A stretch of DNA of 64,000 bases from Dimargaris cristalligena. Lineage: Eukaryota > Kickxellomycota > Dimargaritomycetes > Dimargaritales > Dimargaritaceae. The number at the start of each line of letters is the position of its first letter. Position 1 is the first letter of the stretch. The DNA lies in the NCBI GenBank assembly GCA_027576995.1, contig JANBQC010000010.1:81614-145613 (forward strand), in the 5' to 3' direction. Below, in pieces: positions 33,747 through 44,153 of this stretch. Under the pieces are notes generated by a model. That model was not told the DNA's origin and searched no databases. It saw only the letters and a list, made by a program, of their open reading frames with translations. The translations under genes and the position numbers were made by a program.

Positions 33747-34837
33747 TTCGGGCTCGGGGTCGTTTTGGGAAGAAAGATACGGATGGTTAATGGACAAATA
33801 AGGAGAGGGGAAGTGGTAAGACTGAACTGGGAGAAGATAGAGGAGGAGAGGTATATTTCAAATATATATATTTATATCTATAAGCAGAGTAGGCAACTGG
33901 ACGGAATGCAAGATGGGGCAGCAGTTTGAGTTGAGTTGGATGGGAGATAAGGGATGGAGAAGCTATCTATCACTCGGGTACAAATACGATATCATATAAA
34001 GCTGCCGAGGCTGAGAACAAGCTAGCCGAACACAAGAGAACGCTCATCTAGTTCACGGTAAGGAGAATGAAGCGAAAGTTACTTTTTGTATACTCCCTTC
34101 CCCGCGCTAAGTCCACATAGAATCCCGGCCCAGTTGTAGTACTTCTTTCGGCCGCTCCCTTGCGATATTTCCCCTTTGGTTTAATTCCCTGTGACCGATA
34201 TGTCCCATTTTCGGCCCACTTCATAATTCCAATCGGCTCTTGACGTGTCGCAAAACACCATTCTCTAACGTCGCACCAAGATTATAACGGGCCGTGAATA
34301 CAAAAGGGACTCTACTGTACCAGTATGGGATAGGATGAGTAACGTGGAGGCGGATAGGACGCTCCTCTCCGCAAATTTAGGAGCGAATGGACGAGTGCCA
34401 GAGTGGTGCCTTGTGATTGGTCCAATATGTCTTTTGATCGGACCTGGCATACCCGCCCCCCCCAGCTTTTAAAGCGTATCCACTGTCATGTCGGCCCATT
34501 ATAGTGGCCATCGATTAAGGCGAATGGGGGATAAACTACACCCGACGGAGAGCGCTCCACTTCAGTATTTATTGGGATAATCAAGGGATCAGAAATGGTC
34601 AAGGGGGTTCTCTGCATGAGCACATACCAAAAAATTGAAAAGGGACAAGCACGTCGGCTTTACCAATACTAAGATATTCACCAGTATGGGGGAGTATGAA
34701 TGAAGCGAGTTTAGATATAGTTCCCAAAGACAATGCCGGATAAGATGAAGGGGAAGGAGAGAAGTAGAGAAGTCGAAGCTGTCCGTCCATCTACCCCTCT
34801 CTCTCCTTAAAAACCACAGCGAATAATGCTCCCCCGT
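33747..34837. other. Intergenic, SCJ1 upstream and CBM19-like gene 3' flank
   Basis: About 1.1 kb with no coding signal. It is AT-rich near 33840-33900, and otherwise I see nothing notable. Confidence 0.55.
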
Positions 34838-35500
34838 TTACACCTGGATGCCCATCGTTTCGTTCAAGGGTTGCGCAAAATTGCACATGATGTAGTCCCC
34901 GATAGGCAAACAAACCGTGCCCAAGGAACACATGAAGCCCACCCACTCGCCGTGGTCGCATTTCTCAAAGTGGCGAAGTTCCGAAGCCGAGCAACGGTAG
35001 TGCCCGTTCACACAAATCGGACTGGGCCCCTCACCTCCGGTCGGTACCGGCGGACCGCCGGTCAGCGTGGGCGGGGGAGTGCAGGGCAGGGGGACCGTCA
35101 GGGTAATGGTGGTCATACCGGGGTAGGGGGTCCGCGAATGGGTGTGGGTGCCCGGACCAGGGGCGATGATGGTGAGGAGGGTAGTAGTGCTGGTGACCGA
35201 ACCGGTACCGGTGCCCGTGGTCGTAGCCGACTCGCTGCCCAACGTGGTGTTCAAGGTCGCTGGGGTGCTGATCGCCGTGGGGGCCGGCTCGGTCATGGTG
35301 ATCCAGGTGGTGGTATCGGTCGGGTTTTCCAAAGGGGTCACGGTGGTCGGCAGAGCCGTAGGGCCCACCGTCATGCTGGTGACCAGGGTCGTGCTGAGGG
35401 TGGTGGGCAGGTGGGTCACCAGAGTAGTGGGGGATGTCACTTGGGCAACGGCCAGTTCGGCGGCCGCTACCAAGCCGAGGGTCAAAGTAAAATAGCGCAT
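34838..35500 (-). CDS. Secreted Ser/Thr-rich protein with CBM19-like chitin-binding C-terminus
   Basis: Predicted extracellular or cell-wall protein, 220 aa. The start is taken at 35500 because MRYFTLTLGLVAAAELAVAQ is a clean signal peptide; the longer upstream frame is leader sequence. Residues about 21-155 are a mucin-like Thr/Ser/Pro region, expected to be O-mannosylated. The last 50 residues match the CBM19 pattern: ICVNGHYRCSASE, FEKCDHGEWVGFMCSLGTVC, IGDYIMCNF, with six cysteines. CBM19 modules bind chitin at the C-terminus of fungal chitinases; here there is no catalytic domain. Binding of own or foreign chitin, as a wall protein or shielding lectin, is inference. A TATA-like box sits about 200 bp upstream. 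Confidence 0.82.
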   Translation of the reverse strand: MRYFTLTLGLVAAAELAVAQVTSPTTLVTHLPTTLSTTLVTSMTVGPTALPTTVTPLENPTDTTTWITMTEPAPTAISTPATLNTTLGSESATTTGTGTGSVTSTTTLLTIIAPGPGTHTHSRTPYPGMTTITLTVPLPCTPPPTLTGGPPVPTGGEGPSPICVNGHYRCSASELRHFEKCDHGEWVGFMCSLGTVCLPIGDYIMCNFAQPLNETMGIQV

Positions 35501-36204
35501 AGTGCAGTAATTTGGTGAAGGGTTGAGTGGGAGCACTGGATCAAGCGAGGGGTATAATGATAAAAACAGTTGAATCCGTTCGAAATTTGGATACGGATTA
35601 TATGTTGTAAAATTAGTAAGTAGGTATGTGTGTAGGTAAGTAAACGATGGCAAGATACATGATCCGTCTAACCATGGGCCGGTCGAGCGGAACTTTTTAT
35701 ATACGCGAAGGATCGCACCAGTCATGGGTCCAATAGCCCCAATACTCTTCTCCATAAAGCACCATATCCCTCCCTCGGGAACCCCGCCCGCATCTAACTT
35801 TCATATACTTGGCGCCCAGCTTCCACCGTTATAGCTAATCGAGGTCGGAAATGGCCCATTTCACACTTATATCCAACCATTGACTATCTAATAATATCAT
35901 AGACTTCCAGAGCTTTTATCGGATAGTCGGTATACATCATAACCCCAATCGCATTCGCCAACGAATACCAGAGAAAGGCTACGCAGTCATAAAAGAGAGT
36001 CTCGTACCGAACAATATATTCGGCCATGGAGGTAAATACGTATATATATGTGTGTGGGTAGGTGGATAGCTGGGTTTACACTGAATAGTATCACCAACGA
36101 CCTTCCCCCCGATAAAGGTAACGGTCGAATAAATCAAAGCAAAGCAAATTAATGTCCGAGTCTCTCTCGGGGGCGGCTATTATGCGTAAAACAAATCATC
36201 ATGA
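35501..36204. promoter_or_regulatory. Upstream region of CBM19-like gene and 3' flank of CSM1
   Basis: About 700 bp. It contains the minus-strand TATA-like box (35694-35703) and AT-rich DNA. No gene seen. Confidence 0.4.
35694..35703 (-). promoter_or_regulatory. TATA-like box of CBM19-like gene
   Basis: TATATAAAAA on the minus strand, about 195 bp before the start codon at 35500; a plausible core promoter element. Confidence 0.4.
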
Positions 36205-38738
36205 CTAGATCACGACCGTTACCTCGATATTCGCCAGTCGATCAACTTGCTCTCCCCCACTCTCCTCCTCCTCCTCTTCTTCTTCTTCTTCTTCCTCCTC
36301 CTCCTCCTCCTCCTCCTCTATCTCATCACCATCCCCATTCTCCTCCAATACCTCAATAGGTTCTGCCTCCCGTTCATCGGCATCAGCATCAACATCGACC
36401 TCGACTTCGGCGTCGTCATCGTCATGGTCCGGTTCGGGATCATCCTGCAACAACGAACACATGGTTTGGAAAAACATGGGCGTATCCTGCCGCGCAAACT
36501 CGATACTCTCCAGGAGCATGGCAGGCACCTCAGAACGACCATCGTCCAGTTTTTCATCCGCCACCACCAGCGGACAGTACTGCAGCTTATCGGGTTCAGA
36601 GTGCAGGACAGACAGGCAGTAGTGGTGAACTCGGGATGGCCCACGCTGCCGGCATTCGTATTCGATGCCCTCGGCGGCGGTCCGAACCCGAACAATATCG
36701 ACATTGGTCAACAGACCGTACAACTCGAGCTGGTGCGCCACGGACGACGAGGTAGACTTGGTGGGGTTCCGTGCGGGGGAGAGTATAATCGAGGTAGCTG
36801 GAGGAGGAGGGGGTTTCTGCGCTAGCCGCTCTTCGAGACTTCGGATCGTATCTAGGTAGTCGTCTTGTTGGGTCCGCTGCTCAGTCCGCAGGGCCTGGAT
36901 TTGACCTTGGAGCTCCTCGATGGTCTGGTCACGCATGTGACCCTCGTCCGTCATCTTCATTAACAGTTGGGTGTGGTCGAAGAGATCCTTGTTGGTGCGC
37001 TTGTATTCTTCCACCATCTTCTCGGCCTCGGTGACCCGTAGGGAGCGCAGTTGGGTGTATTGCTGCTCAGCCTGGGCTAGTTGGGATTTCGCCTAGCGTA
37101 GTATGTAAATATAATCGAGCAGGAATTAAGCTCCGGTCAGTAAATAGTGGCTGGTATTTGGAATGAAATCAATATGGGAGAAGTTCATTCAGGCTGTATA
37201 ATGAAAAATCCGTTGGATGAGGCCAATATTACTGGTTAAAAGCTATTCTCACATATGTTCGCCCATACACGTATTATGAAAAGCCTTATACAGCTGGTTT
37301 GAATTTCATCCATATGATAGATCCTAGCCGGATACGAAAGATAAGTTACGAACTCCACCAATATAATTTGAGCTTTTATAAAGGGAACCGGAGTATTGTC
37401 CTCACCTCCTCGAGTTCAATTCTAGTTTCATTGAGCCGTTTATGCGCTTTGCTATCACTTCCTGAAATCGCCGAAACGGATAATCCGTCAAAATAAAAGC
37501 ATACAGTAAAAAATATAATTGTCAATGGACCAATCTACTGACGGGAATATCGACATAATTTAAGTACAATTCCTTGTAACAGTTCTCATAATAGTAATGG
37601 TAGTCAGCTAATGGGTAATTGACTTACCGAAGGGTGATTCAATGATCTTCTTGAGAGGAGTTTGGCCTGTCCGGGGGCTGGGCTTGGCAAAATTGTAAAA
37701 GTCCGGCCGCATCGGGCGCACCGGTGTAGCCGCCGCCTTGATCTTAGCCGCCAAACCCGTTAACGGCGGGTTATCCGCCGCCGACAGGGGTACAATCAAA
37801 TCAGAAGAGCGGGGATTTTTGACCACCGGTGTCACGGGACAATTTCGAGCGGAGGATGCCGAGGCCGGAGCCAGGGTTTCTTGCAGCGGGGACTCTCGCT
37901 TCACCTTGGGCGATTTCGAAGTCCGACCCCTCCTTTCGTCGTTACTGGCCGGATCCATGGAGTCGGAGGAGGTCTGTCGGGATAATTTGGACCGTTTCTT
38001 CGACCGGCGCTCGGTGGAAGGTTCGGCGGCCGCATAACCGGAACCGGCGGAGGGCAGCGGTAGTTTACCGTGGCCCAATGGATTAGCCCTGCGCGGGGTG
38101 GGGGTTGGCGTACCGGGTATGCCATCTTCCAAGTGGTTGAAATGAGTGCCGGGACCAACGGAGTCGGGGGTTGAAGAGGCGTGGAGTTCTCTGCTTCTCT
38201 TCTTTTTCTTTTTCTTCACTAGGTATCGGATAGAGCCGGTTACATAGGTTGGGCATAATAGATCATTAGATAAAGATATATTTCGGACCAAAAACTATAT
38301 ATAAGTGCTATGGTGCCCTATTTGTGACCAGTTTTGCTGATTCTAAGACGCCAACGCGGAGCACATTTTAAGTAGTTAAGAATGTCTTAGACAGGCGCAC
38401 TTACTTATAGTACTGGTGATGAGATCGGGTGTGATAACTTTGGGGATTTCACCCCGGTTCTTAGCTCTTGAAACATTCTAAGGACATCACACATAAATAA
38501 TAAACAGCCCCGATTATTAGCAGCATTAGCACAATTAATTCACTACATAGCAAATGGAAACTAAACCAGGGTAGGCTGCAGTCGGAGTTTTAAGGCGGCC
38601 CGTGGTTCCGTCTGGGGTGGTAATGCGTAGCAACATCGTGCGATTACTTACAGATGTCATCAGCTGGCTGCCATCCCTCTCGGAGGAGGGTGAATCAGTC
38701 GCCTTGCGTTTTTTACTCTTTTTCTCTTTGCTGGACAT
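36205..38738 (-). CDS. CSM1: Monopolin subunit Csm1/Pcs1, five exons
   Basis: Kinetochore/rDNA clamp protein. In yeasts Csm1/Pcs1 forms a V-shaped dimer that cross-links or organises microtubule attachment sites. The model is complement(join(36205..37092, 37406..37461, 37628..38218, 38405..38477, 38652..38738)), 564 aa with matching phases. The N-terminus is basic and disordered (SSKEKKSKKRK, KKKKKKRSR). A coiled coil spans about 250-362. The globular Csm1 domain is about 390-485, with LELYGLLTNVDIVRV, the YCLSV strand, LQYCPLV, and EVPAMLLESIEFARQDTPMF, the family's 'I-F-R-Q-F' pattern. An unusual tail follows: an Asp/Glu-rich region with a run of about 20 Glu. The largest intron (37093-37405) carries a MITE. 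The call is from domain pattern recognition. Confidence 0.85.
36263..36318. repeat. CTC/CTT trinucleotide repeat coding poly-Glu in CSM1
   Basis: About 18 tandem CTC/CTT units (GAG/GAA on the coding strand), in frame in the acidic tail of the monopolin gene. Confidence 0.9.
37175..37312 (+). mobile_element. 138-bp TIR element (MITE-like), copy 3
   Basis: The left end is TGGGAGAAGTTCATTC through GCTGTATAA. The right end is TTATACAGCTGG through TTTCATCCA. TA flanks both sides (37173-37174 and 37313-37314). It has the same length and orientation as copy 1 and is about 93% identical to it by eye. It sits in an intron of the CSM1-like gene. Confidence 0.85.
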
Positions 38739-41700
38739 GACGGGAATGTATGAATGCACGGTAGCTGGGTTGGCGTTCAATGCAATCAATTCGCAAGATT
38801 CAACTTTTTGAAAATCAGCAGGAGTATTAATAGCTATGGCGGGAATGAGGTTATTATACAATGTATAATAAAAAAGAATAGGCGTGGAATGTAGTTTTTT
38901 CCTGGACCAGTTTCCAAAGCCGTGTTTCTTGTGTAAGGAGGAGCATAGTCAGACAATACGTTGAAATTAGAACCGCCTGGGACTATTATTAGGTGGAAAG
39001 TAAAGCGACCGCCATCATCATTCCAACTGTCCAATCAGTAGTGATTGGCCGTTAGAATGGTAAATACTTAGGGCAGTTCTAGTAGTAGTAATAAGCCACC
39101 ACCCCCTCTAAAGAAACAAGGGCACGTGCCCTAAATGGGCTGTACACTGTACCTTGGCCCCTTGGTTCACTAGAGATTACTGTTCTATACTCGACGCATT
39201 AGCTTGCAAATTAGCACAGTAGATAGGTTTGGTTAATTGGGGACATCTATCCGTTTCCAAACAGTTTGGCGAAGTCTCGCTGACCCGACTTACTCCAAGA
39301 TGTCGGGACTCCAGTAATCTATGCCCGATTCCTAGGGGGTATAGCACCAGCCGTATGTTAGCGGATTTTTGCTCATGGGGTGGGTTAGGGTTGATCTGGG
39401 GACATGCTGATAAATCCCAAATTAAGGCTCTGGCTGGTGCGTCTATTCACAAACTGTGGAGTTTTTACCGCCAATGGGTGTATCGGCTCTGTTCTTCGCC
39501 TCGAAAATTTCAACTCGGCCAGTCTCTAGATCGGGCGGCCTTCTTTCGCAAGGTTCGAGATAGTCTTCAAGGATATTAAAATCATTTTCAAATCTTCGCT
39601 AGCTCTCCATCATTTCCTTCAAAGCGGGCCCGTACGAAATACGAAATAGTCGGGACAAACACAGTATACTTGGCCCCCGACTTAATACGGAGGGCATCAG
39701 CCAATGTACCTTGAAATTTAAGGTGCCCTAGTAAGTGATAACATGATTTACGTAGACTCCCCCTATTATTATTTTTATTGATTTTTTTGTTATAACCCTG
39801 TCGCCCAGTAGTCTACAATGTGATCATATTTGGGCACTGACTACTTGACTAGTGTGAGTGATACCCCCCCCCTCTTCTATCTTCAGAGTAAGCTTTTCGA
39901 AAAGGATCTTGCCCCCATATACCATAAGGATTGCCCAACGGAAATGTCACTATTATGGGGCTAGAGCCGACCAAGGTATTTGTTGTTTCATTCACTCAAC
40001 CAAGGCCCTCCACTCTAAGTATCGCCGAACAGTACCTGCCAAAGAGGGTCAAGTATACATATATATGCCATAGAGCCAAGATCCTATAAAGAGATCAGCC
40101 AGTTGGGTCAAAGGTACCCTGGTATTTTCTAGGAGCTCAACCTACGCAGTTCACATGTAGAGGGGGATGAACAACTAAAGCTCGCATTATATTGTTTTTA
40201 TACAAAAAAATGAACAGCGCAATGCTCTAGGCTGCGGGCACTAGCAGTATGTTGAACGTTTCCCAATCAAGTGTAGAGACCGTATGCATCTAGGAAATGC
40301 CTGCTTTGGCAGTCGACGAAAGCAGCGATGGGGTATGGTCAACAATGGCTCAATTCTCACCGCGTAAGATACTATTGTTTCGAAAACACAGGCTCATCCT
40401 TCGACCCACTTTGACAATTAGGTATACATTGAGTGTTCTAACTTACGCCCATCCGGTTATTCATTTACTATTTTCGGGCACAATCAATGTATGGGGATGC
40501 TATATTCTCTCTGGGATGGGCCAGCTAATGTACCCTGAGAAACTCACCTGCCAGCCGTATCTGATAAACTGGGCAACTGATATACCTTTTAAGCACCCTG
40601 TACCCTTTTACTCACCCACCCACCTGAGCTACATTCACCAGATGCTTTTGGGCGGCTTTAGCCGTCAATCTGTAGAGATTCGCGGCCAAATTCGGTCTTG
40701 GCAGTAGATTTAGGCCCACCCTGTGAACCAACTGGGGCGCTAAGTTGGGTTTTGTTAGGGGAAAGGGGGATTGTAGCTATGACTTGATTAACCGTGGGCT
40801 GAGAAATACTCATATACCTCTCCCTCCCTTCCCCTCACACTACTTTTCCAAAAAAAAAAAAACCTCTCAGTCTTGCCATTCTAGGAATACTACAAAACGT
40901 AGGGTGACCTTGACATCCCTATATCAGATTATAGAACTGACTAGCCCCACCCCCGTTTACGCCAAATTCAGCGTCAATACATCCGGAAAGACGTGTCTTT
41001 CACTAATCCTGTTGAGTTGTCCACAAATTTATGGTCAAGTGTGGCGTATGATCGGCGTGGGAGAAAACCCTGTTGCCACAAATGGTAGGTAGGTGGGTGG
41101 TATTCACATTGGTGGTCCATACAGTGTGACCTGGCCCATGCACACTGAGGATGTGGATAAACTAAGTGAGTAGCCACTATTATTAAATATTGACGCTCGT
41201 CCATGGGCACTGAACAACTGATACAGCAGAAGCCTCAGTGCTAAGCTTGGACTATCGAATTGGGATAGGAACATATCTGATGGCCAGATCATTGCCGAGG
41301 GCCAAAAAGAGGGCAGGGTTTATTTTATGGCTTTTTGGGTTCCCTTGACCACTAGGGCATGTATGTAACCGAATTGATAAAAAGGGGGGGTGTAAGGTGA
41401 AAATATAAATGGGGTATCGTTCATTCTCAACTGGGCCGTCCCTATCAAGTCACTCAAGCCCAACCTTGCCACACACCCCTTCCTCTCCGATGTAGTCATG
41501 GTGCTTGGTTGGAGGTCCATAGTCCATCACTCGTGGCTTCATTTGACAAAGAAACGTAGACACGCTGGTTATCTACCAATGTAATTCTTACTGATACACT
41601 GTACTAGATACACCATGCCTTGGAGTTTAAAAACCTGAGGGTCTACGGTGGTTAATAGGTAGTGGATGTGTAATTATCGACTTCTTTTCGAGGAGATCCC

Positions 41701-43474
41701 GCCTCATCCGGCCGACGGAGGCAATCTGTGGCCATGTTGAGTAAAGGATGGCGTTCCCTGACCATCCCCACCTTTAAAAACAATACTTGGGGAGAGGGAA
41801 GGGTGGGTAATTTTATTGACAATCCCTAATTGTATAGTCACCCCTCCTACACCTTGATGTCCCCGTTTAAGTGAACCAGGGCATACCGGAATAAACCTAA
41901 TCACTCGCAACGAGGGAAGGAACCCCCGGACTTTAGGAAAATTGCCTATAATATCGATGATGATATAATGAGCACCTAGCTGCCAAAAGGGGGGAGAGGG
42001 TAGGTGGATGAATGAGGGATAGGGAGAGTGGGCTGGTCGGTTATCAGTTAGATTTTTCCTTTCGTTCGCCCCTCCCCTCCCTCCACGTCATTCTTCATTT
42101 CAGCCCAACGACTAATCGGAAACGAAGCCGGTGGCACTGTGGGTTTCCCAGTGTTCGGGATTCCACAGACCCGTGCGCGCCCATGCATCCCTCCTCCCTT
42201 TATTTCTCTTCGCTCGCTCGGAGAAGATACCAATTAGGCAAGCAGGGGTTGGTCTGATTTTCCTATTCCCAAAGCTTGTCACATTTCCTAACCCGACCGC
42301 CACCAGGGGCCTTAATTTCCATACTTCTACCGCATCTCACCTCCCCTTCTCTCTCTCTCTCTCTTCAATTCACACTTTCCTCACCCTATACTTCCGCTCG
42401 GGCGGGCTATAGCTCCCATACCAAGCTTCGACAGATCTCATTAAGCACCTTTCCTGGGATGACTGAGCTCTCTCATTCCCTGAACTGTAAAAACTTACCA
42501 ACCAACGTACATCCGCCCCCCAACTAATATGCCCTCCCCTCTCCCCAATTAATACACTCAGTCATCTATGCTCTTTGCGAGCCATCTCAGCTCCACCCCA
42601 TGTGCTCTAAAGGGGTGTAAGAAACCACCCCCTCTATTAAAAGATTGTAAGCAAGTGTTTCAAACTACCGGCGATTCGCCTCCAATTGGTTAACCACAAC
42701 ACAATATAAGCGAGTAGCACACTTCCCCCCCCCCACACGCACACACTAGCCGACCAGACCCAACTGCAGCGTCTAGATTAGACCCGGTCAAATTTGTAGC
42801 ATCTCATTATGCCGTCTCTTCCTCCCACCCCCCTTGACCACTAACCGGAATACCACATCGGGTGATTCACTAAAAAAACCACTATAGCTGCGACACCAGT
42901 GGGAAACGCGGTTCGAAATAACAATAGATTTTCCGCACATTAGGATAAAGCAGTCGGTGGTCGCATTGGCTGTATCTTCCCCTCCCACCTCTCCCTTTCA
43001 GACATTCCCTAACAAACCGGTTTGAGTGCGATGGGTATCTCGAGGTTGAGGGCCCCGGTATCCTAGTCATCGGACTCTGACTAGTGGTCTTTTGATCTCT
43101 ACCTAGCCAAACACCATCCATGACCAAATCCAACCTAACGTATTCCTTTATGGTTTACTTATTGGTTTATTGGGGGGTTTCATACTCCAACCCCCATAAA
43201 GAACCGTTATAGTAGACGTTACTCACCCGTGCTTACTTTCGGAAGGCCATTTCGGCTTCCCACTCCAGCTAGGTTGAAACTATCTAGTCACTCTTAAACA
43301 CACCACCCCATTTGAAAACATACATCACAATAAGTCGCAGTGAGGCTACCAGTTTTATATCCCAGCATGATCAATTAGAGTCAGTGAATATATCCGGCGG
43401 GATACTGTCCCAAATTGTTACCCACCCCATTACCTTGTAAAGTGATGTGTTTATGGCTGTTCATTCATCAGCGA

Positions 43475-43486
43475 GGGGGGGGGGGG
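43475..43486. repeat. G12 homopolymer in G-rich tract
   Basis: Twelve consecutive G followed by AGGGTGTGGGTGTG; a G-quadruplex-prone stretch of about 50 bp on the plus strand. Confidence 0.85.
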
Positions 43487-43861
43487 AGGGTGTGGGTGTG
43501 TTGGGGAGTGTTGGGTGTTTGTTGTGTCATCTATATGGGGTTTTGGGGGCGTTATTCACCCCACATTTATATGCCCAAAGTGTTTGGCCGACTGGACCTA
43601 TGGCCTTTACGTACCCCTTACCTCTATAGTCTCTAATATCATCACCATATTTAAGTAGAATGCATGCAAAAAAATTGGTAGGTTAATTATGTGTTTAGAT
43701 TAAATTGGCAAGACTAAATAAACGTCCAACCTAGCAGGAGTTGGTGAGCGATATAGTATATTTCGGGGATAAATTTAATATAGACGCGAATTCTGATTCT
43801 AGTCTAGCCAGATGTTTCAAAAATAAAATAAAAACAATCTGCGGACGCTTTGATATGCGCG

Positions 43862-44153
43862 ATGCTCGGTCGACCATTCGCCCGAGCAATGCTGCTCTTA
43901 TCTACTACCAGAAGCGCGCGCGCGGCAGTATCTGTAATTTACTTGATTACCTCCTTTCTTGGCATCGAAGTGGTCCGTGATTCCCCCGAGTACGAGGTCG
44001 CCTATTTTAATGTATTGAAACTAGGCGGACATTGGCCAGGTAGGTGATGCAAATAATATGGGTTTTCTCCGGTCAACTACGTAATCTTTAGCCGATGCTT
44101 CTATACACCCTATCACCCTCCTCCGCTCCGAAATCTACGGCTCCACAACCTAG
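43862..44153 (+). CDS. Weak candidate small gene or 3' exons, two exons
   Basis: join(43862..44039, 44092..44153) would encode 79 aa. It has a 52-bp intron (donor GTAGGT, acceptor CTTTAG) and correct phase: ...LGIEVVRDSPEYEVAYFNVL, then LGGHWPGADASIHPITLL, ending at TAG. The first half has a hydrophobic segment (AAVSVIYLITSFLG). No family is recognised. It could be the end of a longer gene, a decayed copy, or chance. Confidence 0.18.

Noticed and set aside
34838..35755. Longer 305-aa form of the CBM19-like protein
   Set aside because: The extra 85 residues read through the promoter, including the TATA-like box, and would bury the signal peptide.
40297..40707. 136-aa open frame in the gene-poor stretch
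   Set aside because: No recognisable motif, mixed hydrophobic and random composition, and no GC-ending codon bias as in real genes here.
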